Below, piece after piece: positions 33,848 to 42,726 of a stretch of 64,000 nucleotides of DNA (the first letter of the stretch is position 1; each line of letters starts with the position of its first letter). A model generated the notes under the pieces. That model saw nothing but the letters and a program-made list of their open reading frames with translations, ran no database searches and was not told the DNA's origin. This stretch comes from Eubacterium sp. An11 (GTDB taxonomy: Bacteria > Bacillota > Clostridia > Lachnospirales > Lachnospiraceae). The translations under genes and the position numbers were made by a program. Where the stretch lies: positions 58,811-122,810 of the forward strand of contig NZ_NFLV01000010.1 of assembly GCF_002161065.1 (NCBI RefSeq), given 5' to 3'.

Positions 33848-35314
33848 ATGCCAACACTGTATATACACATGGGAACGCCGAAGACGGCGACCACATCCAT
33901 TCAGATGTTTTTTGTGGAGAATCAGGAGCGTTTCCGGGAAAAAGGATACAGTTATCCGCTGCTGGATTTTGTGTATCCTCACGTGGCTCATCGGAGAAAC
34001 GGACATTTTCTTGTGGGAAGGGTTTATTATCCTGATAAGACGGAAAATGTGGAGATGGAAAAAGAACTCTGGGACAGAGGTCTTGCCATGATCCATGAAG
34101 AATTTAAAAAGTATCCTAATGTCATCCTTTCCGATGAGAATATCTGGCATGCCTCCCTGGGAGCAAAGTTTGAATTCTGGGAAAAAATTAAGGCGGATGC
34201 CAGGGAACACGGCTATGATATCAAGGTTATTGTATATCTGAGAAGACAGGATGGTATGGCCAATTCCTGGCTCAGCCAGCAGGTGAAGGAAGGATGGAAT
34301 ACCAACGCCTGTATCAAATGGCTTTCCTTTAAGAAAAAGACCCGGCGGATCGTGCTGAATTACTATAATCATCTGGAAAAGATCGCTGCGGTCGTTGGAA
34401 AGGAAAATATCATTGTCCGCGTGTTTGAGCGGGATAAATTTAAAGGAAACGGAAACACTATTTTTTCTGATTTTTTGGAGGCAATTGGATTGGAATATAA
34501 GGATGAATATCAGATAACGGAAGCAGAAGCGAACAAGTCTCTTACCGGGAACAGTCAGGAGATTATGCGGATTGTGAACTCCGTGCTGCCGGATAATCCG
34601 AGAGTGGTCGCTTTCATGAGAAATGCTGCTATGACTTGTGAAGAGTTAAAGGATGCGGAAAATAATTTTACGATGTTTTCCAAAGAAGAACTCACTGCAT
34701 TTCTGAAACGATATGAGAAAAGCAATCAGGCAATCGCAAAGGAATATCTGGGACAGGACGAGCCGCTGTTTGACACAAAGATCAAAGAAGGCGAGTGCTG
34801 GACACCGCAGAATCGTTTTATGTACGAGGATATCATCCGTTACTTTGCTGATGTGGTTGTGCGTCAACAGGAATGTATAGATAAGATGACTCAGGATATG
34901 GAGCGTCTCAAGGAGAGCAGAATTGAGGCTGTGAAGCAGTACGCCGAAGAGTTTGAGCTGGAGAAAAAGGAAGAGCAGGAGGCGCAGGGCATCACACCGG
35001 AAGAAGAAGAAAAGTTCGAGACTGTCAGCGAGGTGGTATTAAACCAGCACAAAGAGATTGAGGACATGACCGAGACCACCCGCAGGATTGAGACAGCCGA
35101 TAACAGAATCCACGCTCTGCGTACGGAAAATCTTCTCCTGAAAAATGAGATTTTTGACCTGAAACGGGAGAACGCCGAGATCCGGAAAGAGGCCAGTGAC
35201 AGAGATAGACAGACGAAGAAAGAGCTTGAGAAGATGATCAAGGATCTGCGGGAAGATGTTTTCTTCTACAGACTGAAGAGAAAGATCCGCCACATTTCAG
35301 GAAAAGATCAGTAA
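33848..35314 (+). CDS. PAPS-dependent sulfotransferase-like protein with long coiled coil
   Basis: A 488-residue P-loop sulfotransferase-like protein. The 5'-phosphosulfate loop is TLYIHMGTPKTATTS at the N-terminus. The 3'-phosphate motif VIVYLRRQDGMANSW spans residues 127-141 (Arg132/133, Ser140). It is a homologue of the protein at 12396, sharing the N-terminus, the LS-DE-IWH/N segment and the mid-domain V-R-F-R motif. Residues about 335-475 form a long coiled coil rich in Glu, Lys and Arg heptads. No signal peptide or membrane helix is seen, so it is cytoplasmic or membrane-associated by partners. It lies 96 bases after cysNC, with a possible hairpin (about 33769-33799) between. The PAPS-making genes directly upstream strongly support sulfate transfer; the acceptor is unknown. 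Confidence 0.82.
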   Translation: MPTLYIHMGTPKTATTSIQMFFVENQERFREKGYSYPLLDFVYPHVAHRRNGHFLVGRVYYPDKTENVEMEKELWDRGLAMIHEEFKKYPNVILSDENIWHASLGAKFEFWEKIKADAREHGYDIKVIVYLRRQDGMANSWLSQQVKEGWNTNACIKWLSFKKKTRRIVLNYYNHLEKIAAVVGKENIIVRVFERDKFKGNGNTIFSDFLEAIGLEYKDEYQITEAEANKSLTGNSQEIMRIVNSVLPDNPRVVAFMRNAAMTCEELKDAENNFTMFSKEELTAFLKRYEKSNQAIAKEYLGQDEPLFDTKIKEGECWTPQNRFMYEDIIRYFADVVVRQQECIDKMTQDMERLKESRIEAVKQYAEEFELEKKEEQEAQGITPEEEEKFETVSEVVLNQHKEIEDMTETTRRIETADNRIHALRTENLLLKNEIFDLKRENAEIRKEASDRDRQTKKELEKMIKDLREDVFFYRLKRKIRHISGKDQ

Positions 35315-35326
35315 GAGGCATTGATA

Positions 35327-36775
35327 ATGAACACAAAAAAGTTTACGTCAATGATTACGACCATGTTAAAAATCGGTTTTATAGGATTTGGGGGCGGTAC
35401 CGCCCTCATTCCTGTTATAGAAGAAGAAATCGTGGAGAAAAATAAGGTCGTAACAGAAGAACAATTTAATAATGAGGTAATGATCGCCAGTATTACGCCG
35501 GGAGCGCTCCCGGTGGAAATCGCCAGCGGAATCGGTTATCAGACCGATGGAAACAGGGGCATGATGGCTGCCGCCTCCGCCATGGCCTTTCCGGGAGCCT
35601 TTCTCACCGTGTTATTTCTGGTCATTTTTTCCAGCGCGGGACAGATGCTCAAAACACAGATCAGTTATCTTGCAGTGGGAATCTCCGCCTACATAATTCT
35701 CACTCTGATCAGGTACTGTACCGGAACTTTGCAGCAGGCGAAGGATAAGAATGAGAGCATCCTGTATTTTATTATTATGATGGGAGTCTTTTTGCTCTCC
35801 GGAGAGGCAAATATCTATCAGATTCTTGGTTTATCCATCACACCGATCTTTGGTATTTCCACTATTCAGATACTGGGAGCGGCATTTTTTGTGATTCTTT
35901 TTACCAAGGGAAAACCACGGGATAAGAAACGGGCAATTCCGGCCCTCGTCATTGCACTTTTATATTTCCTGTGTGCCGGCAAGGCTCATCTCATTCCGGG
36001 AGTGCTGCAGCCGTTTCTGGTGGGACTGATGATTCTGCTGTCTGTCATCGGTATGGTGCAGACACTCATGGAAAGTTCCCAGAAGAGAGCTTTTGCAGGA
36101 AAGGCGCTGGCCATCTCTCTCATATGCTGGGGCTTGTTTACGGTGATTCTCTCTTTCCCGGCGATCATATCCCTGCCGGGAGTTGCCAGATATATCGGAG
36201 ATGGTTTTCTGTCTTCCGTGCTTTCCTTCGGAGGCGGAGACGCATACCTGTCCGTAGCACAGGGAATGTTTGTGGACAGCGGAATGATCAGTTATCAGGA
36301 TTTCTATGGAAGTATCGTATCGGTGGCCAACGCGCTGCCGGGTTCCATTCTCTGTAAGATCCTTTCCGGCTGCGGCTATGTCATGGGCTTTCAACAGAAC
36401 GGTTCTGTGGTCATGGGACTGTTTATGGCCGTCTGCGGTTTTGCCTGCAGTGTGGCGGCTTCGGGAGCCATCGTCATTGTCGTCCGGATGATTTATGATA
36501 AATATGAGAATCTCCGGATTTTCGCGGTGGTCAAACATTTTATCCGTCCGATCATTTCCGGTCTGCTTTTAAACGTGGCGTTGTCACTATACCTTTCCGG
36601 TATTCTGGAAATCGCCGGAGGAAGCCTGACCATGACGATCTTATCGGTAATCACATTGATTATCATTGCTCTGGTCTTTGTGCTGGAGCAGAAAAAAGAT
36701 ATCCATCTTCTGTGGAAGATTCTTCTTTCCGCGGCCATTTCCTTTGTGGGATGTAACCTGTTTGCGGCTATATAG
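35327..36775 (+). CDS. ChrA/CHR-family anion transporter (chromate/sulfate type)
   Basis: A 482-residue membrane protein built of two CHR repeats. The first has GFIGFGGGTALIPVIEEE and ITPGALPVEIASGIGY. The second repeats the pattern as SFGGGDAYLSVAQGMF and ANALPGSILCK. About ten to twelve hydrophobic segments are visible. ChrA proteins export chromate, a sulfate analogue, and the natural substrate of many members is thought to be another oxyanion. Here the gene starts 13 bases after the sulfotransferase stop in a PAPS-sulfation operon, which suggests sulfate movement. The ATG at 35327 (AGAGG eight bases upstream) is preferred to the TTG at 35321. A strong terminator follows. Confidence 0.82.
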   Translation: MNTKKFTSMITTMLKIGFIGFGGGTALIPVIEEEIVEKNKVVTEEQFNNEVMIASITPGALPVEIASGIGYQTDGNRGMMAAASAMAFPGAFLTVLFLVIFSSAGQMLKTQISYLAVGISAYIILTLIRYCTGTLQQAKDKNESILYFIIMMGVFLLSGEANIYQILGLSITPIFGISTIQILGAAFFVILFTKGKPRDKKRAIPALVIALLYFLCAGKAHLIPGVLQPFLVGLMILLSVIGMVQTLMESSQKRAFAGKALAISLICWGLFTVILSFPAIISLPGVARYIGDGFLSSVLSFGGGDAYLSVAQGMFVDSGMISYQDFYGSIVSVANALPGSILCKILSGCGYVMGFQQNGSVVMGLFMAVCGFACSVAASGAIVIVVRMIYDKYENLRIFAVVKHFIRPIISGLLLNVALSLYLSGILEIAGGSLTMTILSVITLIIIALVFVLEQKKDIHLLWKILLSAAISFVGCNLFAAI

Positions 36776-36824
36776 AATATCATGAGAGATATCATCAACG
36801 GTTACATCACCAATTTATGTCTTT

Positions 36825-36864
36825 AACACTGTCTTATGTAAAAACATAGGACAGTGTTTTTTTG
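36825..36864 (+). terminator. Intrinsic terminator of the sulfation operon
   Basis: AACACTGTCTTATGT (36825-36839) pairs with ACATAGGACAGTGTT (36844-36858), with one mismatch, and a run of seven T residues follows. Confidence 0.88.
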
Positions 36865-36935
36865 CTTTTATAGGAAACGGTGTTTCTATGAAAGCAAAGA
36901 CACTTTGCTGGGATTGCGCTGCGGTGGATTAAAAA

Positions 36936-37193
36936 ATGTTATATAAAACCAGCGACCCGGAGGACATGAGCCAGGGAGCCCTGTCCCGACGGGTACATTA
37001 TCTGAAACGGGAAAAAGGAGGAATGGAAGAAATGTGTGAATACTCAGAGAGAATCTTTAACGGAGGAAAAGAAGAGGGCCTGCGGGAAGGCTGTGAGAAG
37101 ATGGTGCGTTTGATGAGAGAACAGGGGGTAGATGAAGCAATCATTAAAAAGATCATGGCAAGCGCTGCGGAACGGGAACCAGTGCAGGTATGA
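36936..37193 (+). pseudogene. C-terminal remnant of an Rpn/PD-(D/E)XK nuclease family gene
   Basis: An 85-codon frame with GALSRRVHYLKREKGGMEEMCEY and then GGKEEGLREG and a helical Met/Arg-rich tail. This is the typical C-terminal part of Rpn-type recombination-promoting nuclease / putative transposase proteins, which are abundant in Lachnospiraceae. The catalytic PD-(D/E)XK domain is absent and no ribosome binding site precedes the first ATG. It stands between the sulfation operon terminator and another terminator hairpin. It is most likely a decayed copy. Confidence 0.55.
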
Positions 37194-37251
37194 CAGAGGC
37201 ATCCTGGAACTGTATACACTGAATTGGAAAGTGAATTAAGAATATAGTTAT

Positions 37252-37308
37252 AAAGTGCCCTGAAAGTATCCCATAAAGTGTGGGAAGTTCTTTCAGGGCG
37301 CTTTTTTT
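37252..37308 (+). terminator. Intrinsic terminator after the nuclease remnant
   Basis: AAAGTGCCCTGAAAG (37252-37266) pairs with CTTTCAGGGCGCTTT (37290-37304); an inner TCCCA / TGGGA hairpin fills the loop. Seven T residues follow. Confidence 0.85.
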
Positions 37309-37390
37309 GGTCTATGATTCTTTACATTTAGTATTGTCCGCGATCATTTTAATCTGTGGGCCGGTCATTCACCCGGATTATAAGATTGTT

Positions 37391-38992
37391 CTAAAACTCA
37401 TACGCCGAAGCGTCCGAATAAATGTCATCCCGGTTCAGCTCGTTTAAGATGGCGGCTCGGCGGCTGCCCACCAGAAGAGTCTTATTGTACTGGAAGTATT
37501 TCTCGCAGCCGTTTTCAGTGATGAAAGCGGAGATTTCCGAATCCATGGTAAGTTCGGTGACGAAGATGACCATCTCCTGTCCTTCGCCGAAAGCGTCCTC
37601 TATAAAGGTAAAACTGTAGTCGAGAGCTTTTGAGGCCGTTGTAACAGCCTCGCTGCGCTGTTCACGCAGATGGTCGAACCCGTTTTTCACCTGTCCGAAA
37701 GCTTCTTTCGGAGCGGCAACGGTATCCGGCGTCCATTCCCGGAGCAGCTGCATGATTGAAAGATGCTGTTTCTTATCTTCCGCGGAGACAAGGCCGGTTT
37801 TTTCTGTGAGAGTGAAAGAAGCATCGCGGTCGGAGAGCATCTGCTGCCACAGGCTCCAGGCGGCGCTGCCGGACGGAGTATCGGATACATTTCCGGAGAC
37901 AGCCATAGAGTTGTCCTGGCCGGTATTCTCCGTTTCAGCGGACAGCAGCTCTTTCAGCCCCTTCTGGTACTGTCTAAGAAAGGCGTAACATTCCGTGGTG
38001 ATCCGGTCTTTTTCCATGGCGGCGGCAATATAGTTGTGGAGACCGCCGGTGAGCAGTTCCACGCAGCTCAGCCGTTCGTCGAAGGAGGCCCGGAAGAGAC
38101 GTTCGAAGACAGAATTCTTTACTTCTCCGGTGAGGATCCGGCTGATATCATATTCATCGCGATATTTCTGATACAGATCGTAATAGGCAGCCACATCTTT
38201 GGCGATATCTTCATGCTGCAGGAACTGATGAATGATATCTTCTTCCACCGGGATAGACAGGGATTCATAGGAATAGATAAGATAACTGAGATCTTCCCAT
38301 CCACGGGCGGTCACAAACTGCATACCGTCCACATCATTTTCCACGCGATAAAAATTCTGCGGGCGCAGCTCCAGGTAGCTTAAGATAAACGGATGGATAT
38401 GGCGGGTGCGGGCGTAGCTGCGAAACGCTTCCAGATCAGCCTCAATATCAATCTTACGCACACGGTCCAGAGTTACGAAGTCAAAATCCCGGACACTCTT
38501 GTTGTATTCCGGCGGATTGCCGGCGGCGGTGATGATCCATCCCTTTGGCACCGCCTGATTGCCGAAGGTTTTGCACTGGAGGAACTGCAGCATGGTCGGG
38601 GCAAGCGTCTCAGAAACGCAGTTGATCTCATCGATAAAAAGGATGCCTTCTTTTTTGCCGGTTTCCTCCATATAGCGGTAAATGCTGCTGATGATCTCGC
38701 TCATGGTGTATTCGGTGACGGAGCGGGTAACGCCGTCAAATACCTCTTCCTTGATAAAAGGCAGGCCTACGGCGCTCTGCCTTGTGTGATGGGTGATGGT
38801 ATAGGCGATAAGGCCGATATTACACTCTCTGGCAATCTGCTGCATGATCTGTGTCTTGCCGATGCCGGGAGGTCCCATCAGAAGGATGGGACGCTGCCGG
38901 ATTTCCGGAATACGGTACTGACCGTATTCATCCTTGTCCAGATAAGCCCGGACAGTATTTTTGATATCTTCTTTTGCTTTCTTTATATTCAT
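37391..38992 (-). CDS. MoxR-type AAA+ ATPase
   Basis: A 533-residue AAA+ protein. Walker A GPPGIGKT spans residues 40-47, Walker B is GILFIDEINC, sensor 1 is ITAAGNPPEYN, and the arginine finger region is FDFVTLDRVRKI. MoxR ATPases usually act as chaperones that load or remodel a partner containing a VWA domain. The C-terminal 200 residues are an additional helical and acidic region (ENTGQDNSM, SGSAAWS) not shared by short MoxR proteins. The start at 38992 is chosen over a TTG at 39001 because the AGAGG site is properly spaced. It is the last gene of a minus-strand run LRR protein - VWA protein - ATPase; the VWA protein next to it is the expected partner. Confidence 0.85.
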   Translation of the reverse strand: MNIKKAKEDIKNTVRAYLDKDEYGQYRIPEIRQRPILLMGPPGIGKTQIMQQIARECNIGLIAYTITHHTRQSAVGLPFIKEEVFDGVTRSVTEYTMSEIISSIYRYMEETGKKEGILFIDEINCVSETLAPTMLQFLQCKTFGNQAVPKGWIITAAGNPPEYNKSVRDFDFVTLDRVRKIDIEADLEAFRSYARTRHIHPFILSYLELRPQNFYRVENDVDGMQFVTARGWEDLSYLIYSYESLSIPVEEDIIHQFLQHEDIAKDVAAYYDLYQKYRDEYDISRILTGEVKNSVFERLFRASFDERLSCVELLTGGLHNYIAAAMEKDRITTECYAFLRQYQKGLKELLSAETENTGQDNSMAVSGNVSDTPSGSAAWSLWQQMLSDRDASFTLTEKTGLVSAEDKKQHLSIMQLLREWTPDTVAAPKEAFGQVKNGFDHLREQRSEAVTTASKALDYSFTFIEDAFGEGQEMVIFVTELTMDSEISAFITENGCEKYFQYNKTLLVGSRRAAILNELNRDDIYSDASAYEF

Positions 38993-39074
38993 GGGTATCA
39001 ATCCTCTAAATTTCTTTATGATATAACGTGGTAAAGAGCCTGATTTTTATAGTTTCAATATGTCAGAGGAATCT

Positions 39075-40451
39075 TCACATTCCCAGTTCATCCTCATCCA
39101 GGTGGATGCGCATGGCCCAGGGAGGAACCTCCGGGATGTCGTCGCCAAATGCGTTCTGCTGCGGAGAAGTTCCCGCAGTTCCGCCGGATGACGGAACATT
39201 TCTTCCATATCCGGGGGTATCGACGAAGACGAACGCCGTCTCGTAAGGCGGACGTTTCGTCGGATAAATGCCCTTGCCATCGGTGAAATAAAGCAATCCT
39301 CTCAGGTTGTGAAAGACGCCTTCGTCCAGCAGCCGGTCGACATAGGCGAAAGCCGGACGGAAATCGGTGCCGCCGCCTCCGATGAGGGAAAAATTCTGAA
39401 GCAGCCGGTCGATATCTTCCTGAGACCGTATGATGGTATCAGTATGGACCTGGTTGTCACATTGGATGATCCGGATATGACTCTTCCGGAAAAAACTGTC
39501 TCTCTGGCGGATGATCTGAAAAGTTTCCTCCAGAAAACGTTTGACCAGAGGACCGTTAGTGGAGTAGCTGGTATCAATGACGATGACAAACTCGGAGATT
39601 TTCATGATCTCCCGGCTTTCCAGAGGTTCGATGAGAGGCATGTTTTTATACAGCCGAAGTCCGTAGGTATAATAATTTAAGTCAAATTCATCATAATCGC
39701 ACTGCAGTTCTTCTTTTAACACCGTGAATTTCCGGAGAAATTCCCGGTAAGAGCGCCGGGATCTGCCCTGACTGATCTGCGTTTGTACAGAGGAGAGGGC
39801 GTCGCCGTCCTGTCTGCCTTTAAGTTCCATCTCCTTTGAGACCCGCCGTCCGATTTTTTCCCAGTTTTCCCCTGCCCGGGCAGAGGATGGAGACTGGGAC
39901 GGATCTCTGGGCCAGAAGCGATGATCGTCGGTATAAAATTCAAACTGCAGGGCAGCCTGCTCTTCATGATCCGTGATGGCGAGCAGATCATGGTAGATGG
40001 CAGCGGCGGTGACAGGAATATGCTCTTCTTTTAAATGTTTGTAATAGTTCATTCTGCGCAGCGACAGCGTTCTCCGGGTAGATTTTTTTTCAAACGAATC
40101 GATGGTCCATTCCACCGCAATGTCGCAGGCCAGATTCCAGATGGCCGGTTCCCGGCTGCCCCGCATCCAGAGGTGCCGGAAAATACAGTGAAAAATACTG
40201 TGTAGATAGGCCCGGTTTAAAAAGAGCGGATTGTTCCGGAATACACGAAGAATCTGCTCACGGGAAAAAAACAGGGAACTGCCATCCGTGGCAAAGGTAT
40301 GAATTTGTTCGTTGGAAGACCAGGTGAGGGCAGAAAGAGCCATGTCCAGATACCGGAAATCCAGATAAAGTTCACTGCGGATTACATCCAGAATCTTCAG
40401 ACACATTTCATTTTCCCACTCGGTCTGTGTCTGTCTGTGTGCCATAATCAT
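39075..40451 (-). CDS. VWA-like / putative metallopeptidase domain protein (DUF2201 type)
   Basis: A 458-residue protein. The N-terminal half (residues 1-250) has HSIFHCIFRHLWMR and WNLACDIAVEW, a zinc-site-like pattern of the putative metallopeptidase domain DUF2201_N. The C-terminal half is a VWA-like domain: FVIVIDTSYSTN (MIDAS-like DxSxS), then GGGGTDFRPAF and LLYFTDGKG. This domain pair with a MoxR ATPase is a widespread but poorly understood module, thought to assemble or activate a macromolecular target. The gene lies 82 bases upstream of the ATPase on the same strand. An alternative start at 40445 is equally possible. Confidence 0.85.
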   Translation of the reverse strand: MIMAHRQTQTEWENEMCLKILDVIRSELYLDFRYLDMALSALTWSSNEQIHTFATDGSSLFFSREQILRVFRNNPLFLNRAYLHSIFHCIFRHLWMRGSREPAIWNLACDIAVEWTIDSFEKKSTRRTLSLRRMNYYKHLKEEHIPVTAAAIYHDLLAITDHEEQAALQFEFYTDDHRFWPRDPSQSPSSARAGENWEKIGRRVSKEMELKGRQDGDALSSVQTQISQGRSRRSYREFLRKFTVLKEELQCDYDEFDLNYYTYGLRLYKNMPLIEPLESREIMKISEFVIVIDTSYSTNGPLVKRFLEETFQIIRQRDSFFRKSHIRIIQCDNQVHTDTIIRSQEDIDRLLQNFSLIGGGGTDFRPAFAYVDRLLDEGVFHNLRGLLYFTDGKGIYPTKRPPYETAFVFVDTPGYGRNVPSSGGTAGTSPQQNAFGDDIPEVPPWAMRIHLDEDELGM

Positions 40452-40553
40452 TCTCTTTCTAAGAAAGTGCGTTTCTGCCAGAGCAAGAATCCTTAGAAAG
40501 GCAGACTTGCCATAAGTCAGTACTGCTTTGGCAGGCGCGTGGCCGAATAGTTA

Positions 40554-41747
40554 CTAAAAATCATCAAAGTCAAAATTTTTGCCGGCAAAATTGCCGTGCC
40601 GGTGCTGTTCTTCCATGAGCCGGGCGCTTCCTTCGCCCCAGTCTGCATCCACGCAGGCGGAGATAGCTGCACTGTAATCATCGGCGGAAAAATATCCGCA
40701 GAGAAACAGAAGCAGAGGGAGATCCCTTGCTTTTACGGCCATGGAAATTGCTGTGGAAAGCCGGGCTGTCAGAGCGTCGGTATAGAGAGATTCTGCTGTT
40801 TCTTTCAGTCCGTTCGGCCATCGCAGCCGCTGAATGGCAATCCGGCACAGAGATTCATCAGATTCTACTTTCAGGGCGTTCTCGAAGCAAAGGTCGTATT
40901 TTTCATAATTAATGCGGCCGTTCTCAAAACATTTTCGCATGCGAAACCCCTCCCCGTGGATACTTCTGCTGAAAATGTGCGCCGGGGAAATCTCATCCAG
41001 CCACTCATAATATTCCGGAAAAAATAAAGCAGCGGAGACGGCAGCCTGTCTCGAAAAAGCAGTTTCATTTTCCGTGCGTTTTTCCGAAACAGAGCCGGAA
41101 ATAGGATCCGCTTCCGGTACAAACAGGACCAGAAGGTCTTCCGCATAACGTTCCAGCAGAAGAGGCAGTCCTTCAGCCTCAGTGTCACTGCACCGCATGA
41201 TCAGCCTGGAAAGGCTGGTACAATTCATAAATTCGTCGCTTCCGATGGACTGAATGCCGGCACCTGCGGAGAGGGTGTGAAGCTTCCTGCAGTTATAAAA
41301 AGCGGCATTATGAAGGGTTGTAACGGAAGACGGCAGCCAGACAGCCTCCACGGAAGAGCCGCTGAGACAGGAAAGCTGCGAGCGCTGTCCGGAATCTGCG
41401 GCAGCTTTCTCATATGCCCCGGCGTCTGGTCCGTGCGGAGAGTCAGGCTGTGTATTTGAGTCAGGCAGCACATTTGAATCAGACCGTGTACCTGTGTCAG
41501 GTAGTATATCTGTGTGATAATGAAAATACTGCTCCGGCAGCCGGGGTTCGGAACGGGAAAAACAGTAGGCGCCAATTTCTGTCACCGGCTGTCCTTCAAT
41601 GGTTTCCGGCAGCATGACCACCGGATGTTCCCCGTAGACCCGCAGAATGCGGACGCCGCCTCCGGCCAGTTCCCATAAAATATCAAGTTTTTGGGCAGAT
41701 AAACTGCCGGGATGCCCGATAAAAATATCGTCGTATGTGTTTAGCAT
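40554..41747 (-). CDS. Leucine-rich-repeat (BspA-like, LRR_5) protein
   Basis: A 397-residue protein. Near the N-terminus ILRVYGEHPVVMLPETIEGQPVTEIGAYCFS is the typical BspA-type opening repeat. Further repeats appear as VEAVWLPSSVTTLHNAAFYNCRKL and SIGSDEFMNCTSLSRL. Between them lies a low-complexity Asp/Ser/Pro insert (about residues 78-125). The C-terminal 150 residues are helical with LLLFLCGYFSADDYSAAI. There is no signal peptide, so unlike BspA it should be cytoplasmic. It heads the minus-strand operon with the VWA and MoxR genes, and may be the substrate-recognition member of that machine. The end of the gene has no obvious terminator. Confidence 0.8.
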   Translation of the reverse strand: MLNTYDDIFIGHPGSLSAQKLDILWELAGGGVRILRVYGEHPVVMLPETIEGQPVTEIGAYCFSRSEPRLPEQYFHYHTDILPDTGTRSDSNVLPDSNTQPDSPHGPDAGAYEKAAADSGQRSQLSCLSGSSVEAVWLPSSVTTLHNAAFYNCRKLHTLSAGAGIQSIGSDEFMNCTSLSRLIMRCSDTEAEGLPLLLERYAEDLLVLFVPEADPISGSVSEKRTENETAFSRQAAVSAALFFPEYYEWLDEISPAHIFSRSIHGEGFRMRKCFENGRINYEKYDLCFENALKVESDESLCRIAIQRLRWPNGLKETAESLYTDALTARLSTAISMAVKARDLPLLLFLCGYFSADDYSAAISACVDADWGEGSARLMEEQHRHGNFAGKNFDFDDF

Positions 41748-41994
41748 AATTATTATTTTCCATAGTTGGTTGTCTTCTTGTTCCCAGCGACGCCGCCGGC
41801 GTCACTGCCCTATAGCATACCACGGAAGAATTTTTTCTACAATAAAAGGGACAAAATTTTTTTTCTGTGATAGACTTAAGACGTTGGAATCAACGCAGCA
41901 GGAAATCCTGGTAATCTGCCTGAAAAAGGAATCATCCATTGAAAGAGCGGATATCGGGAAAAGAAATGTCAGCGGAAAAATATCGGGAGGAGAT

Positions 41995-42651
41995 ATGATC
42001 GACAGAGATAAATGGATGACCAGTGTACAGTACACATGGCCGGAAAATTATTACCGGGAAACCGACAGCGTAAAGAGGCAGGAGATGCTGAAAGACAGGA
42101 TGGCGGAAACGACTTCCGCAGAAGAAAAGGTGGAAGATCAGCTTCGGCGGAAACTGTGGGAAGCCCGCTACTTAGACCGAAAGGGAAAGCAGGACGGAAC
42201 TGATAACTATCTGAAACTCTGGACGATGCTTCCGATGGCTGCCGGGCAGAAAGGTTCGTTTTTTGGCAGAAAGACAGTCCGGACATTTGTGGAACAGGTG
42301 AGGGAGACATTTCAGACGGAACTTCAGAAGGAGAATCCGGAATATGAGAATCTCTGGTATGACGAATATATGAACTTTTTTGATTTCTATATCACCATCT
42401 GTAAGACAGATAAAAGTTATACAAATGTGCTTTTTCATCTGGCGAAGATTTCCGAAGATCAATTGATTGTGAAAATTGCGGAAGATCTGCGGGAAAAAAC
42501 TGTGGATCTGCCGGAGAGCCTGGGATTGTCCCGGGAATTTGCTCTTTTTGCCGTGGCGGCGGAAGACAGTTTTCTCAGGCATTTTCCGGAAGAAAAACAG
42601 ATTTATGAACGCACCTGGAAAAACATTCATCAAAAGCCGGAAAAGATGTAA
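41995..42651 (+). CDS. Uncharacterised 218-residue protein
   Basis: A soluble, mostly helical protein, rich in Lys, Glu and aromatic residues. It begins MIDRDKWMTSVQYTWPENYY and contains RRKLWEARY, LKLWTMLPMA and YDEYMNFFDFYITICK. It resembles hypothetical proteins often found in Lachnospiraceae (possibly the DUF6553 group, from memory). No catalytic motif is seen. GGGAGGAG precedes the ATG; an open frame runs upstream to 41647 but the added part overlaps the LRR gene antisense and has no site. It starts divergently from the MoxR-VWA-LRR operon, and proC follows. Confidence 0.72.
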   Translation: MIDRDKWMTSVQYTWPENYYRETDSVKRQEMLKDRMAETTSAEEKVEDQLRRKLWEARYLDRKGKQDGTDNYLKLWTMLPMAAGQKGSFFGRKTVRTFVEQVRETFQTELQKENPEYENLWYDEYMNFFDFYITICKTDKSYTNVLFHLAKISEDQLIVKIAEDLREKTVDLPESLGLSREFALFAVAAEDSFLRHFPEEKQIYERTWKNIHQKPEKM

Positions 42652-42726
42652 ACGAAGGGACCGCATCAGAATAATAATAAAATCCCGGCGAAAATAAGAA
42701 ATATACACAGAAAGAAAGGAAAGAAC

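Noticed and set aside
36936..37193. Intact small regulatory protein
   Set aside because: The sequence matches only the C-terminal part of Rpn-type nucleases and has no start signals, so it is listed as a remnant.
41647..41994. N-terminal extension of the 41995 gene
   Set aside because: The extra frame overlaps the divergent LRR gene antisense, reads as low-quality basic sequence, and a clear GGGAGGAG site sits at the later start.
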